From the NCBI GenBank assembly GCA_002794735.1, contig NBAZ01000004.1, positions 1,851,327 to 1,915,326 on the forward strand: a stretch of 64,000 bases of DNA. The letters are read 5' to 3'. Of the stretch, positions 49,201-61,642 are shown piece by piece. The notes under the pieces were generated by a model. That model was given only the letters and a program-made list of their open reading frames with translations. It was not told where the DNA came from and searched no databases. A program made the translations under genes and the position numbers. Position 1 is the stretch's first letter. Every line of letters starts with the position of its first letter. The DNA comes from Pyrrhoderma lamaoense. Its lineage: Eukaryota; Basidiomycota; Agaricomycetes; Hymenochaetales; Hymenochaetaceae.

Positions 49201-51100
49201 TGTACTACTACTTCTTCATTCTCAATGGGCGCGAAAGAAATCAAGCGTTCTCTTCGTCTTCATATGATGGCGATACAAAGTTAGCCATATCCGAGGCTGG
49301 AGCACACATCTAGATGGTCACGATGTTTGCACACTCTTATCCAGCGTCATCTGAAATATAGTATGTGAGATTATTTAGATAACTCTTTTATCTCTGTTCT
49401 CACAATCACCTTCCCATCATCCTGTCCCTGGTCTAGAGGAACAAGCAACGCGCTCAATCTTTCGTACCACACGTCGGCGGCTACTGTTTTGAATGACTTG
49501 TTAAATATGTGTGACTCATCAGCTTTTGTTCAGAGGGTGCACCTTGGATGACTTTCTTAAGGCCTTCTCTTCTTTAGGTGCAACTAATCATTACTGTATA
49601 GCAAAGTGGCCAACGACTTTGTTGACGTGCTAGAGCTTACTTCCATGTGGTTATACGAACTATTCATATTTCTGCCTTCTACAGACGCTGAAAATAACGA
49701 TCCCGCCGACTGGTATCTTCCTTTTGAATCTTCCTTGCATCCATGTAATACTATACTAGCGAGTCAACGTTCATTAATGTCGAACTTCTGATCTGTTTAT
49801 CAGACATCTCTCTCCTCCTCAAAATACCATTTCCTCTTTTATATATTTCATAAAGATGCACGTCTTTTTACGTCGCACTGTGTCACATTTGCGAGTGTTA
49901 TTGATGTGAGTAAATTTAGGCTTTAGATCAAATTATCAAATAAAGATCATTTTACCAATTTACTATATCTAGTACCCTTGGCTCTATTTCGTTTAAAATC
50001 ATATCCTGTGCTGGAGCCATGCCGGAAACCCCATTCTTCCCACAATACGAAGAATATCTTGATTTTGTTATACTGTAGCTTTATTTCTGATTAAAATTTG
50101 CTGGGAAAGTCATTTTAGCTATTTAAGGCACTTCTGATGCCTAAGGGGTCATCAGTACAAGATTTGCGACTTCAGCGAGAACCATCATACTGAACTAGAT
50201 GGAAAGTAGAATCGTTGTGACGTGGTCAGTGAAAGGTAAGCAAACTGTTTCTCGAGATTTAAAATATGCTCAGAATTTAATTTACCAATTTTGTTACAGA
50301 CCAGAATCTAAAATCCGTACGTCGAACTTGTTCATTGGAGGGAATGTTCACTTCTTTTGATCTCCTATCTCCACCTAGGGATCTAATTTCGGTACTTCTG
50401 TGATGGCATTGAGGTCGGCACGCAAGTCTACGATCTTCTCGTCCTATGCTCGGAATCAGGATACCATAGTACGCCGCTCGATCATCGGTCATATTCTGGC
50501 CTTTTCTCCTATCTATTTTATCTAGACTAACACAACATATTTTCGGCATCATTTTGTATCCTTGCCATCGAGGAACTTCGCGGGTTCGCCTCCCATGTCC
50601 CCCGGGACACTCTCTTCTTTGTGGGTATCTCGTTATATGGACAGATATTACAAGTTACGCTTTTGGGTACGACTGGCTTCGGTGATGATGTGAAGTTGAC
50701 GGAACTTACTCAGTCTACCGTTTCGTAAACTATGATCGAGTCATATTTATGATCTAATTTATCTAGGTACATCATGTACTTATCAAGAGTATACTCAAAA
50801 AAATCTGATGTGGGCTATTCGATCACAATATTTTGCATGGAAAATACTATGCACGAGAAATATCAGTTTTTGGACGAAATGCAGGAGAAGACGCGTCTAA
50901 ATAACAAATTCGAAACCTTGAGCTTCAGATTCGAATTCAATTACACTTTCGCAACATGGGAATTCTACAATGGCACCTGCCTCAGGGGCTCGGTAAAGAA
51001 GATTTGTTTCTCTCCTATACACCATAAAAGACATTTCTTCCCATCCTTTATCCCATCAAGTTAGCACGTAGAGATGTAACTTTCTCTAAATCTCATTATC
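49201..51100 (+). pseudogene. possible decayed protein-coding gene (F-box-like?)
   Basis: Several plus-strand stretches read like real protein but are broken by stops and shifts: VDVLELTSMWLYELFIFLPS (49600-49690), VTWSVK joined over a canonical-looking intron (GTAAGC ... TTGTTACAG, about 50236-50299) to DQNLKSVRRTCSLEGMFTSF, then IEELRGFASHVPRDTLFFVG (50570-50630). The segment LKSVRRTC...PPRDL recalls the region after the F-box in fungal F-box proteins (a memory-based impression only). No continuous model can be built. It may equally be chance. Confidence 0.25.
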
Positions 51101-53562
51101 CCATTCTTCTGTTCTTTGAGATCAGTATATTACGCCTGTTTCCAAGAACTCAGGACATCTATGTCAAAGGATAACGTAAAGGAAGCAATCCGGGATAAAG
51201 GGGCTTATACTCGCGTGGCCTATCTTATTATAATCAATCAGTCGAGACTTATCATCAAGTAACTCGGGTAAGTGGTCTCTCAGAATGGATATTATTCCGA
51301 TGACCATTGGATGAACATGCCTATGCCTAGCCTCTTGTAGATATGGTGTTTCCGGAAAATATCTTATAAGAGTTTTCAAATCAATTGATCAAGGGAATAG
51401 AACATCATTATTAACTTTAATGTTCGGATGAAGGCATGATATCTTTGATAATTATTTCTTTTTTTGTCGAAGAAGATACCGGCTGACTCCTTGATTATTT
51501 TACGTATTTTTTGTCTAATCTGAAATAATTTGTAAGAATTCAACATATACCCCCAGGAATTCAAGTATCGCGACATAAAGCGCCAAGTATCTGTTGGCTT
51601 ATGCTTCTATTCTCTGCATGAACCTTCAGGAAATAATGTCGCTTTTATTACTAAGATATCAGCATTCGAGGTCAAAACTCTTCACTACTTCTACTCCTGT
51701 TTCGTCTTGCGTGAAAGTGGGGTTCGTCGGAATTTGGGTCTTCTTGGCCGGGATCTCAGGATATGTGTACTATATCAGTAATATGAAGTTTGGAGCATCC
51801 CTCTGATCACCTCTATATTTTTCATAGTATATCACGACGTTAGTTCTTCCGGGTCCAGTGTTTGACCAGCGCGCCACTCTTCCCCCTGTGATTACCAGGG
51901 AAAGAGAAGTCTTTTTGTCTTCCCATTCCGATATCCCTTCGCCCCCCTTGTGGATGGAAACAAACTTCTTTTGATGTCCCTGCTGTCAGAGATAATTTCT
52001 CTTTTTCTCAAACAGCAACTCCAAGTATCAATCAAAGACACATGGCTAATGGGAAATCCCTTCTCTTCACGAGATCGCCTTATTATCGGTACTAACGTTT
52101 CCTGACAGATCTCCGGGTTGTCCTTTTTGCTTCTTACAACACATACATGCACATACACACACCGTGGACTGTCCCTCTCCATCCAAGGATTATTTGATAT
52201 TTTCTTACAAATACAGTGGAACGTTTTAGCATGAGACACATTCTAGATCCTCGCGCAATCAGGAGGGGGGGTGGAGATGTTCATACATGACTTGTTATGA
52301 TTTCGGCTAGTCCAAAACTGGTCTTTAATACCTCATAAAAAGTGACTTCAATACACCTTCGATGCCACAGCACGACCGCTTATTAGGTTGTGCTTTATAT
52401 CCGGCGAACTCGGAAATGTCTATTTTTATGTCACTGTTCAACAGTTCGTACTCACGTCACGGGTAAAGCAACCGGTTAGGGAGGAAAGGCTAGGAAGAGG
52501 GACTCCAAATCAGTGTAAACGGAATGAATCAACCGTTATACGTTGCACGGCCCTTACTTCCCGATATCATTCTTAAATAAATTTCTTGGACTATACAAAG
52601 GACATCGTATATGTGTCTACATATAATTTTAAAACTTTTTCTTTTCTTAATAACTTTACCCCAGACGTAATTTAAATAAGACTTCTTCCCCCCATTCTCA
52701 TGGTGATAACTCTTAAGAGAGTTTTATGCTTCTTTCTATCATCTTGCCACATCTAATCATTAGTTTCTTTACCGAGGTTGAAACAGCCGTACGAGAAAGA
52801 ACATTAAAACAAGGTACTCGACGATCTAGTGCGAGAGAAAAAAAGAAAGTAAAAGGTACCCCAATACCATTGTTTATCACATACCTCTCTATTCTTTCTC
52901 TTTTTATATTTTATCGACGTGATGGCTCCCAGAGTCACGAAGATCATTGTTATTCCTGTACAAGTACTGATATACATAAACTCCAGAGATAATCCACGTT
53001 CATCCTTGTTGTTGTCTTGGCTTTCAACCTCTGATCTACTTCCTGTCAGACTTTATCACAAGTAATTTAACGCTCAAAAATATCTTTCTTGGCCTCTGCG
53101 CATTTCTAAGAATAAGTTACCCTTTGGTACCTAAAGAAGGAAAGTGTGATTCCAAATTTGGAAATTTGGGACCCACAAAGCCAAATGTATGTATACACTT
53201 CTCATATTTCACAACTCTAAGCATCTAAACAGGATGCTCATTGAATAGTCCAACCCGAATCCTAAATTTATATCTGAAGCGACATTATATGACAGTGATG
53301 ATGCATTACAATAATGAACATACTAAGAGCAGATAGACCATAGACAAAAGAAGAGATGATTCAAGATAGCAGGGAGACCATAGTACAAGAAGGGAGAAAA
53401 AGCGAGAAAAAAAAAGAAACAGAATTCATAGTAGATAAATAAACCGATTAGCAAAAGATGGCCATCGCTGAAGTTTTAGATCGTTTTTTTTCCTCGCCCA
53501 TTTTTTTTCTATCCTTTCATTTTAGTCAAGATTGTCAACCATCTGACGTTAGTCGGTGAAGC
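51101..53562. other. intergenic, no intact gene
   Basis: Mixed AT-rich DNA. Short minus-strand frames at 51164-51576 and 51892-52239 have no recognised domain and no linking splice sites. Towards 53.4 kb poly-A/T runs appear, which probably belong to the 3' region of the INO80F-like gene. Confidence 0.35.
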
Positions 53563-55494
53563 TCAAGGTGACATGGGGTCAGGAGCATCATCGCTAATAT
53601 AACCGTCCCCCATCTCAGATTTCATTACAGGTTCAACGACACCATCCCTTCCATAGAATGGAGGTGTTGGGACTCGAGGAGGGGCTGAAGCCCGAGGAGG
53701 GACTGGAGCAGGTGTAGACACTGGCGGAGGAGTTGAAGCAGGTGCTCCGGTCGCAGGTTCCCTTGGACCTGATGCCGCCTCATTGGCAAGTACTTGTTCT
53801 TCTTCCACTATTTCGCGATCACGCTCCGCACCCCGATCACGTAAGACATATGAGCCTGGACCAATACGCTGGTGTCCATGTGTACGTTGTGAAGGGTATG
53901 AAGTAGTTGGTCCTCCCCCACTTCCTGGCGAGTGCGGACTTCCGGAATGAGACTGAGAATGGGAATGTCCGTGACGATGGTGGTGGTGATGGTGGGCCGG
54001 GTGATGACTTTGGGAAGACGAAGAATATTGCGATGTATGTGAGTGTGACCTAGGTACTTGTCCTGGTGCAGAAGTATGAATATTAGGTGGCGAACTCTGA
54101 ATAGGGCTGATCCCTTGACCTCCGGAGGGTGGTTGTGGGGGAGAAGCCTGTTCTGCTGTCTGATGACCTTGATAACGATGACCGTGTACGTTGGCGTTTC
54201 CATGATCTCTAGAACGATGATTCACAGTCTGGTAGTCTCTTTCGCGCTGCTCATAACTTGACAGTGGCTCATTATGTGGGACATCTTGTGGCTGAGACTG
54301 GTGTGACATATGACCTGGGTGAGAACGTGAGCCCGATCCAGAGTCAATAGGCGGAGCACCTTGAGGGGCTCCTTGTTGTGCCAAGTGCTCCCGCTCAGCT
54401 ATGATCATTTCTCTTTCTCTCGCATCTCGCTCACGAGCCTCACGCACATCCTTCTTTTCGCGCACGCCACGCTTTCTTGGGGCTGGGTTGAGGTCAGGCC
54501 CGTGATCTACAGGAATATAGCGTCGATCTGCAGTGTATACAGGTGCGCCATCGGGTCCTGCAACAACTACGAGAGGTCCTTCCTGAGTAGCAACTGTCGT
54601 GACTCGCTGGGCCTGCGTAATCGGCATTTGTCCCGGATGGGCAGAAGCATGGGGATGGTGCCCGAGTGCGTGTGTTGTATGAGCCTGTGCATGGTGCTGA
54701 GGTGGAGAAACATGAGTGGGAGGAGCTGGGGCTGGTTGTATGGGTTGTTGATAATGGTGAGATGAGGGTGCCTGCCTATTATTATAACTTCTCCGGTTTG
54801 AGTTTGGCGGAGGCTGATCTACACGACCATGATGTTGTAGAGGGGGCGCTTGGGCGCTTACTTGTTGTGTACCCTGTTGTGGAAGTTGAGCATTCGCTGG
54901 AGGCGGGGTTGCAGGGAGTGATCCTAGACGTTCATACAGGATTCTGATTGGTTAGGTAAAGGTAAATCAGAGTGAGTTTGATTCACGAATAAGAAAATAG
55001 GAAGCGATTGCTTTCTACTAACGCTCGTTCGAGTTTTGCACGTTGTATGTTTCGTTTTGCCTGGAGGACCTTGTATTGCAATTTATCGTTATCCTTTCAA
55101 GAATTGACAATAAAAAAATTAATAGGAATATTTAACCAGTTATGTCATTACACCATTTTAAGGAGAGTGAGCTCACAGCTTCAATCTCGCGGACCTTCCG
55201 CTTAAGGTCTTTATACTTTGCCGCGTATTTGAGGTCCTCTGCGCCAGCTGCAATACTTCCATGGTATGCCTTACTTTTTGTGCGCGATGATGACGTGGCG
55301 GCGGGCATTGCAGGTGCCTGGATTGTCTGGGCGGCGCCAGAGGAATTGTAAGGTTGATTTGTTGCCATCTGGGCGGAATGAGGTTGTGTTGTTGTGTTTA
55401 GTACCGGAAGACCGTTTTCATCACGATAATAACTTGTCGTATGTGACTGGTCGTTCAGAGGAGTAGATGAGCCAGGAGAGAGCTGATGGGACAT
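53563..55494 (-). CDS. INO80F-like coiled-coil protein, 3 exons
   Basis: Exons 55494-55177, 55093-55023, 54943-53563; 589 aa. Near residues 90-140 a charged helical block is assembled across two introns: KYAAKYKDLKRKVREIEA, then DNDKLQYKVLQAKRNIQRAK and LERAILYERLGSLP. This resembles the INO80 complex subunit F (TFPT-like) domain, KYKxLKRK...E.DN..L..K.....N..R...ER..L..RL (from memory, not searched). The remainder is disordered: Gln/His/Pro-rich, a His run around HHPAHHHHHHRHGHSHSQSH, a charged KKDVREARERDAREREM segment and Pro-rich C-terminal repeats. Such a subunit would belong to a nuclear chromatin-remodelling complex. It is divergent from NDUFA13. Confidence 0.7.
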
Positions 55495-55979
55495 GGGTTT
55501 TCAGAAACGGTGTCCGAGAATTGAGTTCTAACCTCGGTTATGGCACCTTTGCCCGAATTATTATCGCCTTGATCCTGCTTTTGATGATGTTGTCGTTATT
55601 CGTAAAAGGAAAGTTATGGATACAAGACGACGGAGAGAAAAGGGGGGAAAGAATAATGAGAATCGTAATTATAAAAATGATTCTTACACAGCCAATAAAG
55701 TCAACATTCGGTTACTGTTTATTCCCTTTTCTGGCTAACTACCTGGATCTCTGTCACGTTCCCTTTCTTTTCTTCTCAACACACTCATCCCGTCACATCC
55801 TCAGCCAGTAAGTCATTAGTATTGATATTATTACAGACCTTCAATCCTCAGTCATTAATGATGTTTTCTAGTGACGACCCCGTTTAGACAGTTCGTCCTT
55901 CATCATAACATCCAGTAAAAAATAATAGAATTAATAACGTCATGTTTAATTGTCTTCCCATTGGTCAAACTACAGGGAT
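55495..55979. promoter_or_regulatory. divergent region, INO80F-like / NDUFA13
   Basis: 485 bp between two start codons. A possible leader intron for NDUFA13 (a TAAGT after CAGCCAG at about 55809, and an acceptor TTTTCTAG at about 55871) can be seen but does not affect the protein. Confidence 0.35.
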
Positions 55980-58161
55980 ATGCCCCCGCCAGGTGGCTTT
56001 GGGCCCATAAAGTACAAACGGCATTTACCTTTTCGTGGACCTTCCAGCGCCGTCATCCTTGCAGGAGTATTCGGAGTTTCGGCGTACGGTTTCTATAGAC
56101 TTGGCAAGGGAAATATCGAAAGACGGTCAGTACCCTTCTCTACTCTCCAATCGACTTCAGAACATGGCTCCCTTTTCTCTTCTTTTTTAAACTATCAATA
56201 TTCCTTCTTTCTACCCCTCTGCTTTCCCCTCTCATTATTCTTTTAACCACTTTGGAAACTGTCATTATCTCTCTCTTCCGACTTGAAATCACCTTCTCTG
56301 CATGCCGACATCCGTCACGCGCTCCGAATGCTGTCCCCTCAACCTCAAATTCTAGCTGCATGCGGTCTCGGAAGTTCTCTCCTTTTGCGATTACCAACTT
56401 GGCGATTTACCTGTTGCAAGGCAATCCACGTTCGGTATTTTCCATGCTCGTTTGCCTATTTTCGGCTAGCTCCCGATAAACATAAAGAAGCTCAGGGATC
56501 AGAGTGGGCACGAGATCGCAGGCGTCTAATGTCTCCTTACTGCTGCTACCAACTCTTTGCTCGGCAGACTTACTATCGTTGTAGCCTGGCCGCATTCGGT
56601 AATTCCGGTCCGACGTTACACACATGCGATCATGGCGGGATACTGCATCAACAACGCAGGAAAGATAAGACATGAAAAAGTAAATTCTAGTGGAAGCGCA
56701 TCACTAAACTATGCGGACCCGCCAAGTTCCGTTAGCAGATGCATTTGTAGACCGATAGTTGTTAGCCTGTACACTTATCTATGTGGCTTGCCTCACTCGG
56801 ACCGAAGTACAAACACTGAAAAGTACAGTTGTGGGTTAAAAGCAATTATTACCCGTCAGGAGTCGGTTAGAAGGATTCAACGAGCCGGATGGAAATAGTG
56901 AAGGATGGTATCGATAGGAGCAAACCAAAGAATGAACTGGCACTGTCAGGATGGCCACTTCTCAATCTCGCCCTTCTAGCTCACTTTTTCGAAGCTCCTT
57001 TTCGTTGGTATTGTCTTGCAAACCGTATCTAGTCGGATCACAAATCGCTGTTCAGTCATCATTCGCCTGCGATTAAACTTGTCGAGGTATGGGGTGACGG
57101 CTGACTTAGGGACACACATGGTATTCGTCATATATTCCTAGTTCTCCTAGCTTTCGTCATCAGCTTACGATCACGGGTCCATTATTTTTGCTTTTGCTAA
57201 TGACTCAAGTTGCACTGCGATCTTCGCGCTTTCACTCGGCATCGTGAAACGTTCTCTACAACGGGACAGGAGCTTCGTCCTACATCGGAGTTATGCGTCT
57301 TAACGGACTCATGGAACCCTGAGTTCTTAGTTTTCTGAGAGGCCGCAGATTGTTCCCAACCCGCTCGTGATCTTGCTAACCGAGGATATCTTTGCACAGC
57401 TTTGTCTGCCTGTGAGGAGATATTCTCAGCCCTTATCCCGTCTGTGCATAGCTGTTTCGAACTCCGCTTCGAATAATAAGATTCTCTGGGACGATTCCAT
57501 CGGATGAAATCAATTTGAGTAGAAGTCACTGCGCAATGAAAGGTGCAGAAGCTATTGGCACACATGTCCACAGGCAGCTTCCAAGATTAGGAGGCTTATT
57601 TATCGACTGAATTTGACTTGTTATGAACTGGTGTCGCTATTTCTTGCCTGCGTCACAGCATTGCCTATTATGTTTCCGAGGACTTCTATCTTCTCCATCT
57701 TTCATACTGCTTCTTATGCCCAACTTTTCTTTTGTTCTCATGATGTTCTATTTTTTCTCTTTACATTGTTGACTGCCCTCCCACGTATTTTAACGATGAC
57801 TAGTTATGACTAATATCCGGTACTAACTTTCTTTGGTATACAGAGAACTGCAACGCGAGAAAGCGTGGTCCCGGATCCATCTAGTCCCACTTCTATTAGC
57901 AGAGGGTGACAGAGACATCTACCGTCGGCAGCAAGCGGCATTGGAACGAGAAAAGGTCATCATGAAAGATGTACCAGGATGGGAGGTGCGTCTTATTTCT
58001 TTAATTAGAACCTACCGACTCGTCTTCGATCTGTCGAAGAGCGGGTCAATTTAAGCATATATTTGATTGATATCTGGTTTTCTTGATTATTCACACAGCC
58101 CGGGAAGAGTGTATACAGTACGGAACATTATCGTGGACCGGAATCCATCGTAGTACTTTAA
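55980..58161 (+). CDS. NDUFA13: mitochondrial complex I subunit GRIM-19, 3 exons
   Basis: Exons 55980-56125, 57844-57985, 58099-58161; 116 aa. The N-terminus MPPPGGFGPIKYKRHLPFRG is the family signature. One membrane helix follows (SAVILAGVFGVSAYGFYRLG). After the splice REL is completed, then QREKAWSRIHLVPLLLAEGD, DIYRRQQAALEREKVIMKDV and PGW-E joined to PGKSVYSTEHYRGPES, which is the usual end of the family. GRIM-19 is an accessory subunit needed for complex I assembly. An in-frame extension upstream of the ATG begins with a TTG only. Intron 1 is 1,718 nt, exceptional for this window. Confidence 0.9.
56126..57843 (+). other. 1,718-nt intron 1 of NDUFA13
   Basis: The donor GTCAGT (codon AG/CG boundary, phase 2) and the acceptor GTATACAG rejoin conserved NDUFA13 sequence exactly, so nothing in between is coding for it. 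The interior has moderately GC-rich segments with open frames on both strands (56283-56675 plus, 57197-57571 minus) of unclear meaning. No known domain or complete transposon was recognised. Confidence 0.7.
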
Positions 58162-61100
58162 TCTTGCACTGTTACTAATAATAGTTACTTTGTTATCATA
58201 ACAAAAGGCTGTGTGGTACTTTCAACACAAAAGTGGGCGTCTAATACTTTCATGATAATACCTTGCGTTCTAAAGCGAGGAATGCTGTGTGATGGCTGTA
58301 TCATTATGCGACTTTAATAAACTGACTGATACAGATGCAAACCGCAGCAGCTCATTGAAGCCGGAGCAAAAACTCTTTAGCAGTTCGCCTTACAGTTCTT
58401 CGACAAGTCAAACATCAAATGGTGGACACACTCTAGTAATTCATGGGTATCAATGTATAAAAAAAAGAGGCGCTTAAACTTCATCACTTGCTTGTGTTCT
58501 TCAAAAGATATAATTGAACGCGAGAAAAAGCCAAGAGAACGGAGAGCACATGAACTTTTCTAATCAATGAGGCTTTGATAGGCACATTAACCTGCGCTAC
58601 CTGCGACATGTATCCATGTATCTCTATCTGATCTTGTCATGAGCGCCTCAACCTCAATCATTCATCTACTTTTCATTTTTTCATTTTATATATTGTGTGT
58701 GAACAATTGTTGTTGTGGTGAATAGAGACAGTGAAATGGAACCGGAAGGATGTTTGTTACAAAGTGACTAAGTGGGGGGGAGGGGATGGGCGAAGCGCCG
58801 TCGTGTTTTAAGGTCAAGTCAGAGTCAAGTTTACTCCTTAGCTAACAGAGTTAACAATAAGTTTTTATGAATCTTCGTTTTTCTTTGTCCTTTGATATGT
58901 ATGGTAATCGCCTTCCCTCCTTTTACTACAGACGCCAAATATCTCGGCGTCTAACTACATGTACACGTATGGAGTCTCCCCCCCCCCCCCCCGGGAACAA
59001 CCCTCTCTACGAGTAAAATGTTCAGGAACAAAGATACCTAGGTGCTAGGTGTTGCGCGCCTATCAACGTTACTGTGTTCACATAGCTATCGTTATGTTGT
59101 TCATCCATATACACACGTAAGGTGTTTGTTAGACACGTCTGATAAAAAAAAAGTGTATTAGTATCTCTATTTTGTAATCCACTTTTCCGTTCCTGTTACA
59201 GTGTGTCGGCTCCAGGTACGAATTAGAGTTTAGAACTGAGAAACACACACACACTCTCTCTCTTAGTTTTGTGTTTTGCAACGTAGCATACTTTGTCTCT
59301 TTGTCTTGTTTTCTTCTTTCTTCTTCGGGCTTCTTACTTTAAGGGGGAAAGGGTACCTCTACTTGATACGTGTTCAGATAATGACTATCGTACTTTGGCG
59401 CGAACAAAAGAAGAAGAGAAACACGAGTAAACAATTCGTTAACATTGTTAAATGATAATCAACTCCAACTCTTTTTCTTTAAAAAACAAGTATATGTATA
59501 TATGATCCGTTGTATTGTGACTACTTAATTCTTGAGTGGTACGAAGGCGGGCTGTCATAGTTTTAGAACTATACATTTGCTTGCTGTGCCTCCAACTCAA
59601 CTTGATATATGATTAATGAAAGAGAACAAAGAGAACAAAGAAAAAACGCCCTATAGTATATAGACGAATGAATGATACCCTTTCATCTTAACTACTCTGT
59701 TGTCGTTGTCTCTGCTGCTGCTGTAAATGATGAAAAGGAAAAATACTCATCCAGTGTGAAGTTTGATTCGGATCCGGTTACAGCGAGAAACGCCACCAGT
59801 ACCAGTGCACAGCATACATGTACGATGTCATGTTGCAATCCCCCTTCTTCCCCAATCAATAAGAAAGAAGGGGTGCATCAGTGAGGGTACGTACCAGCCA
59901 ATGAACAATTAAGAAAAAGGGAGGGCTTGATATCATCGGACCAAGCAACCTACCCACCCACCTACCCCCACAAAAAAAACGAAAAATGAAAAAGAAGTAC
60001 AAACAAAGTTATGGGGCAGGGGGGAAGAAAAAGGAATATGTATGTGCGTTATATCGTCCTCTGCACTGTATTTGTGTTCTAGGCTTGTAATAATCATTGG
60101 GCTTTATGGTTTGAAAATGCTTTAGCTTCCATTGAAGCTAAGGAGCCACCCTTAATTTTGGACCTCGCAAACCTGGAACCTATACCTTTATTTCCTGTTC
60201 ATAACATATGGCCGCCGTAATGCAAGCACGAGGTCTAAGGTTAATAAATCTGGTATCTTAAAAAAGAAAAAAGAAAAAAAAAAAGGTGTTCTGAACGATG
60301 GTGGTGGTGGTGTTTGACAGACACTTATTGTTCTCTTCTTTTGGGTGATATCTGGGTGGAAAAAAAAATGGTCTAGACCACCGAGATGGTGACGATAACT
60401 CGCGGGAGGTTATGGAGTAATGAACAAATAGTATACATGTATCATTATGGAAGATCACCTTGACGTTGTGATCCCTATGAATGACTTATAAGTCCAAGCT
60501 CGGAATATCGGACTGATGAGTATTAACTTTAGATGGGTCTGACATTTGTGACGTAGCTATAAACATATGATGGCCACCTTCTTAATACCTTAAGATCCGT
60601 ACAGGCCGAACTTGGAATCCGGTCGTCAAAGGAGGCTACGAGTTTCCGTGGCGTCTTTGGAGTACCAATTATGCTTTCTTTAATGTCGCTATGTGTCTGT
60701 ATATATGTATTGATAGACTTATATGAGAGAAGTGTTGGGTATGATGGAGAAGGGACCCAAGTCAATGCTTCTCATGATGATTTGGAAGTGACATCACGAA
60801 TGTATTGCCTCTTTGTGGATTGGCTATCAAAACATGTGGTAAGCTACAAGGCACGGATAATCTTTGCCTCGAACGCACTCCAAGGGAGGAAATAAGACGG
60901 TTTAAAAAAAAGAGAGATTCTTCTCACCAAGGTAAGCCTTCTCCTTAGGACGATCCCCGTCTATTGATCCTATGATGATGATAGAGATGTGTCAACAGAA
61001 CTATAAATTAGAGAACGGGGGCGAATAAATAAGATCTTATCTCGTTTGGTTTACGGACACATGGACAACGCTCTCCCGCGCCAGACGCTCGGATCTTCTC

Positions 61101-61642
61101 TCTCTCTCTCTCTCTCTCATAGTACTGACTACACGCCGGGAAGGAAGCCACCAAGGTTTATTTTGTACACATTAGGACAATGCTACTCTTTTGAGCATAT
61201 GCGGGGACCCCCGGAAGTGCGGAGCCGGCTCTAACGAGAGAAAAAGATACACGTTTGTCGTTCCACGAACAAGCCGGCGCCACGTTCCGTAGTAATAAGG
61301 TGTACACCTCCTAAATGAAAAGAAGTTATTTTTTTTTAAAAAAAACATAAATTATTAAATATCCAAAAAAGAAAAAAACGGAGGCTCCCCGTTTATCTTT
61401 GTTCGATGGAGAGAAGCGATAAACCATCGTGACTCTATCTGTCATCCCCTCTCCTTATCCTTCTTTTTTTTTCTCCACCCACTCAACTCTGCAAGCCTTT
61501 AGGATCAATATTAGCGGGACTTTACGCCTACTCCGCCGACTCATCTCGCCGCGGCGGAAGCGCATCTGATTCCGTCTCTTCATTCTATAATGCTCATAAG
61601 TTCACTCCGTGGGGCACACAAACCGATACTTCATAACATAAT
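58162..61642. other. gene-free, low-complexity-rich region
   Basis: No intact gene in 3.5 kb. It contains a C14 run near 58978-58991, an (AC)n run near 59244, (CA)/(TC) runs, an A-rich stretch near 60270-60283 and a (TC)11 microsatellite at 61097-61118. The first part is presumably the 3' UTR of NDUFA13. Confidence 0.4.

Noticed and set aside
51892..52239. 115-codon minus-strand frame near 52 kb
   Set aside because: Translation lacks any recognisable motif and has no neighbouring exons; probably chance in AT-mixed DNA.
53870..54060. His-rich run in the INO80F-like protein as a metal transporter loop
   Set aside because: No membrane helices occur in the protein; the run is part of a disordered Gln/His/Pro-rich region.
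57197..57571. Minus-strand 124-codon frame inside the NDUFA13 intron as a nested gene
   Set aside because: No domain, no splice signals and no similarity that I recognise; kept only as a question in the intron finding.
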